The translations under genes and the position numbers were made by a program. A DNA stretch of 64,000 bases from Pedobacter sp. Leaf176 (GTDB lineage Bacteria > Bacteroidota > Bacteroidia > Sphingobacteriales > Sphingobacteriaceae), in the NCBI RefSeq assembly GCF_001424305.1, contig NZ_LMPD01000004.1:310001-374000 (forward strand). Reading direction: 5' to 3'. Position 1 is the first letter of the stretch. The number at the start of each line of letters is the position of its first letter. Below, piece after piece: positions 63,096-64,000 of this stretch. The notes below the pieces were generated by a model that searched no databases, was not told where the DNA came from, and saw only the letters and a list, made by a program, of their open reading frames with translations.

Positions 63096-64000
63096 TTTAA
63101 TCCAGCCATAGGATTATCTATATCAACCTTAATTTCCGTAAGGTACCTGTTTAATGGATCTTTGTAGAATTTAAATGAATATTTGTCTTTATAGAAGTTA
63201 TTAAGGCGCTTATCAATATTCTCCAAACCGACATGGTGGCTTTCCACTTCCTTTTTCTTAACCTCATTAACCATATTAATTGTTGTTAGGGTTAAGCTTT
63301 TTCCATCGTAGTCGATTTGCACAATAGAGGGTTGCGTAGAGTGCGCAATGTTCCCATGTTTAAACATATTCTCCACTAGTGTTAACATGATAAGCGGAGG
63401 GAAGCGTAGGCCAAAAAGGTCTCCATTAACGATTAAATCGAAATTTATCGTGTTGGCGGTACGGAGCTTATGCAGGTTAATTAAATGCTCAATCTGCTCA
63501 ACTTCTTCACTTAAAGGCACCAGTTCTGAGGCTTCTGGTCTTTTTAAGGCATAACGCATCATTTCAGATAAATTCATGATGGCATCTGCAGCCAGGGGCG
63601 CTTTTTTTCTGGCGTCGTTGTAGATGAAGTTTAAAGTATTAAATAAAAAGTGCGGATTAATCTGGCTACGTAAAAAATTATTTTGCGATTGCACCAAATC
63701 GTTTTCCAAAGCTTGTTTTTCGATGGTATTAACGAGGTTTTGCTTTTCCAGTTTTTGAACCCGACGGCGTTCAATTAACGAGTTTAACAAAAAGACATAG
63801 CCCGTGCTAAACCCAATAAAGTACAAGGCACGCCATGAGGACCGTAAAACATAAACTTTATTAAATTCCATTGGAATTTTATATCCGGTTCCTATAGTCA
63901 TTTGAATTAAATACTCGAATGGAAATGCAATTGCCAGATACAAGATCAGTTCCATAATTACAAAAGGTATAATTAGCCATACTTTGAACCTCAAATTGCT
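63092..64000 (-). CDS. LytS/YehU-type sensor histidine kinase (N-terminus outside window)
   Basis: The frame is open to the window edge; the TTG at 63994 is only a first possible codon, so the start likely lies beyond. About 303 residues are visible: hydrophobic segments near the start (IIPFVIMELILYLAIAF, ALYFIGFSTGYVFLL), a coiled coil, the histidine kinase box SQINPHFLFNTLNFIYNDAR, then MLTLVENMFKHG and a truncated ATPase domain (VGLENIDKRLNNFY). It would phosphorylate a LytTR-type response regulator, probably encoded downstream. Its stop overlaps the LanB stop by 3 nt. Confidence 0.88.
   Translation of the reverse strand, partial: SNLRFKVWLIIPFVIMELILYLAIAFPFEYLIQMTIGTGYKIPMEFNKVYVLRSSWRALYFIGFSTGYVFLLNSLIERRRVQKLEKQNLVNTIEKQALENDLVQSQNNFLRSQINPHFLFNTLNFIYNDARKKAPLAADAIMNLSEMMRYALKRPEASELVPLSEEVEQIEHLINLHKLRTANTINFDLIVNGDLFGLRFPPLIMLTLVENMFKHGNIAHSTQPSIVQIDYDGKSLTLTTINMVNEVKKKEVESHHVGLENIDKRLNNFYKDKYSFKFYKDPLNRYLTEIKVDIDNPMAGLN

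Overview
The window looks like a chromosomal segment of a Bacteroidota bacterium, most likely Sphingobacteriaceae (Pedobacter-like). The evidence is the AT-rich sequence, few Shine-Dalgarno sequences, repeated TAnnTTTG (-7 type) promoter motifs, a TonB-receptor-type outer-membrane protein, DUF4251/DUF5777 proteins, alternative complex III, and short intergenic repeats of the kind common in that family. The genus is an inference from gene content. I saw no tRNA, rRNA, CRISPR array, transposase or integrase.

Layout. 1-5.7 kb: Smr-domain tail, degenerate pirin, small secreted protein, secA, PEGA lipoprotein. 5.75-6.23 kb: a decayed type II toxin-antitoxin pair. 6.3-15 kb: SPOR protein, M20 amidohydrolase, secreted protein, serine hydrolase, SGNH hydrolase, dnaG, YraN, glutamine cyclotransferase. 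15.1-18.2 kb (minus): DUF4251 gene plus a four-gene exported redox set (cytochrome c lipoprotein, YceI, DUF5777 barrel, Rieske lipoprotein). 18.7-24 kb (minus): a catalytic/non-catalytic M16 protease pair and pgi. 24.2-31.5 kb: exported M20 amidohydrolase with a duplicated 3' end, prfB with its programmed frameshift, esterase, GH18 glycosidase, SirB1-like protein, methyltransferase, DUF1345 protein. 31.6-38.1 kb: a BlaI repressor, two tandem M56 (BlaR1-like) membrane proteases with unusual C-terminal domains, and an outer-membrane receptor. 38.2-40.7 kb: Omp85-type barrel and a deoxyhypusine-synthase-like enzyme. 41-58.2 kb: a long respiratory block with alternative complex III (actABCDEF), cytochrome oxidase subunits II, I, III, III and IV, heme A synthesis (ctaA, ctaB), a cysteine-free SCO homologue, DUF420, a small CxxC protein and DUF983. 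58.4-64 kb: DUF2461, OmpA lipoprotein, an isolated full-length LanB-type dehydratase and the C-terminal part of a LytS-type sensor kinase running off the edge.

How the genes work together. The Act complex oxidises quinol and passes electrons to the adjacent heme-copper oxidase, whose heme A is made by CtaB and CtaA. The BlaI/M56/M56/receptor block looks like an envelope-stress or wall-sensing system: a repressor with a strong inverted repeat over its own promoter, then an M56 protease fused to an Amidase_3 peptidoglycan amidase domain, then an M56 protease with an OstA/LptA-like tail. That fusion is the strongest candidate here for an undescribed system. The Rieske/DUF5777/YceI/cytochrome operon is a second candidate, an extracytoplasmic electron-transfer module of unknown purpose.
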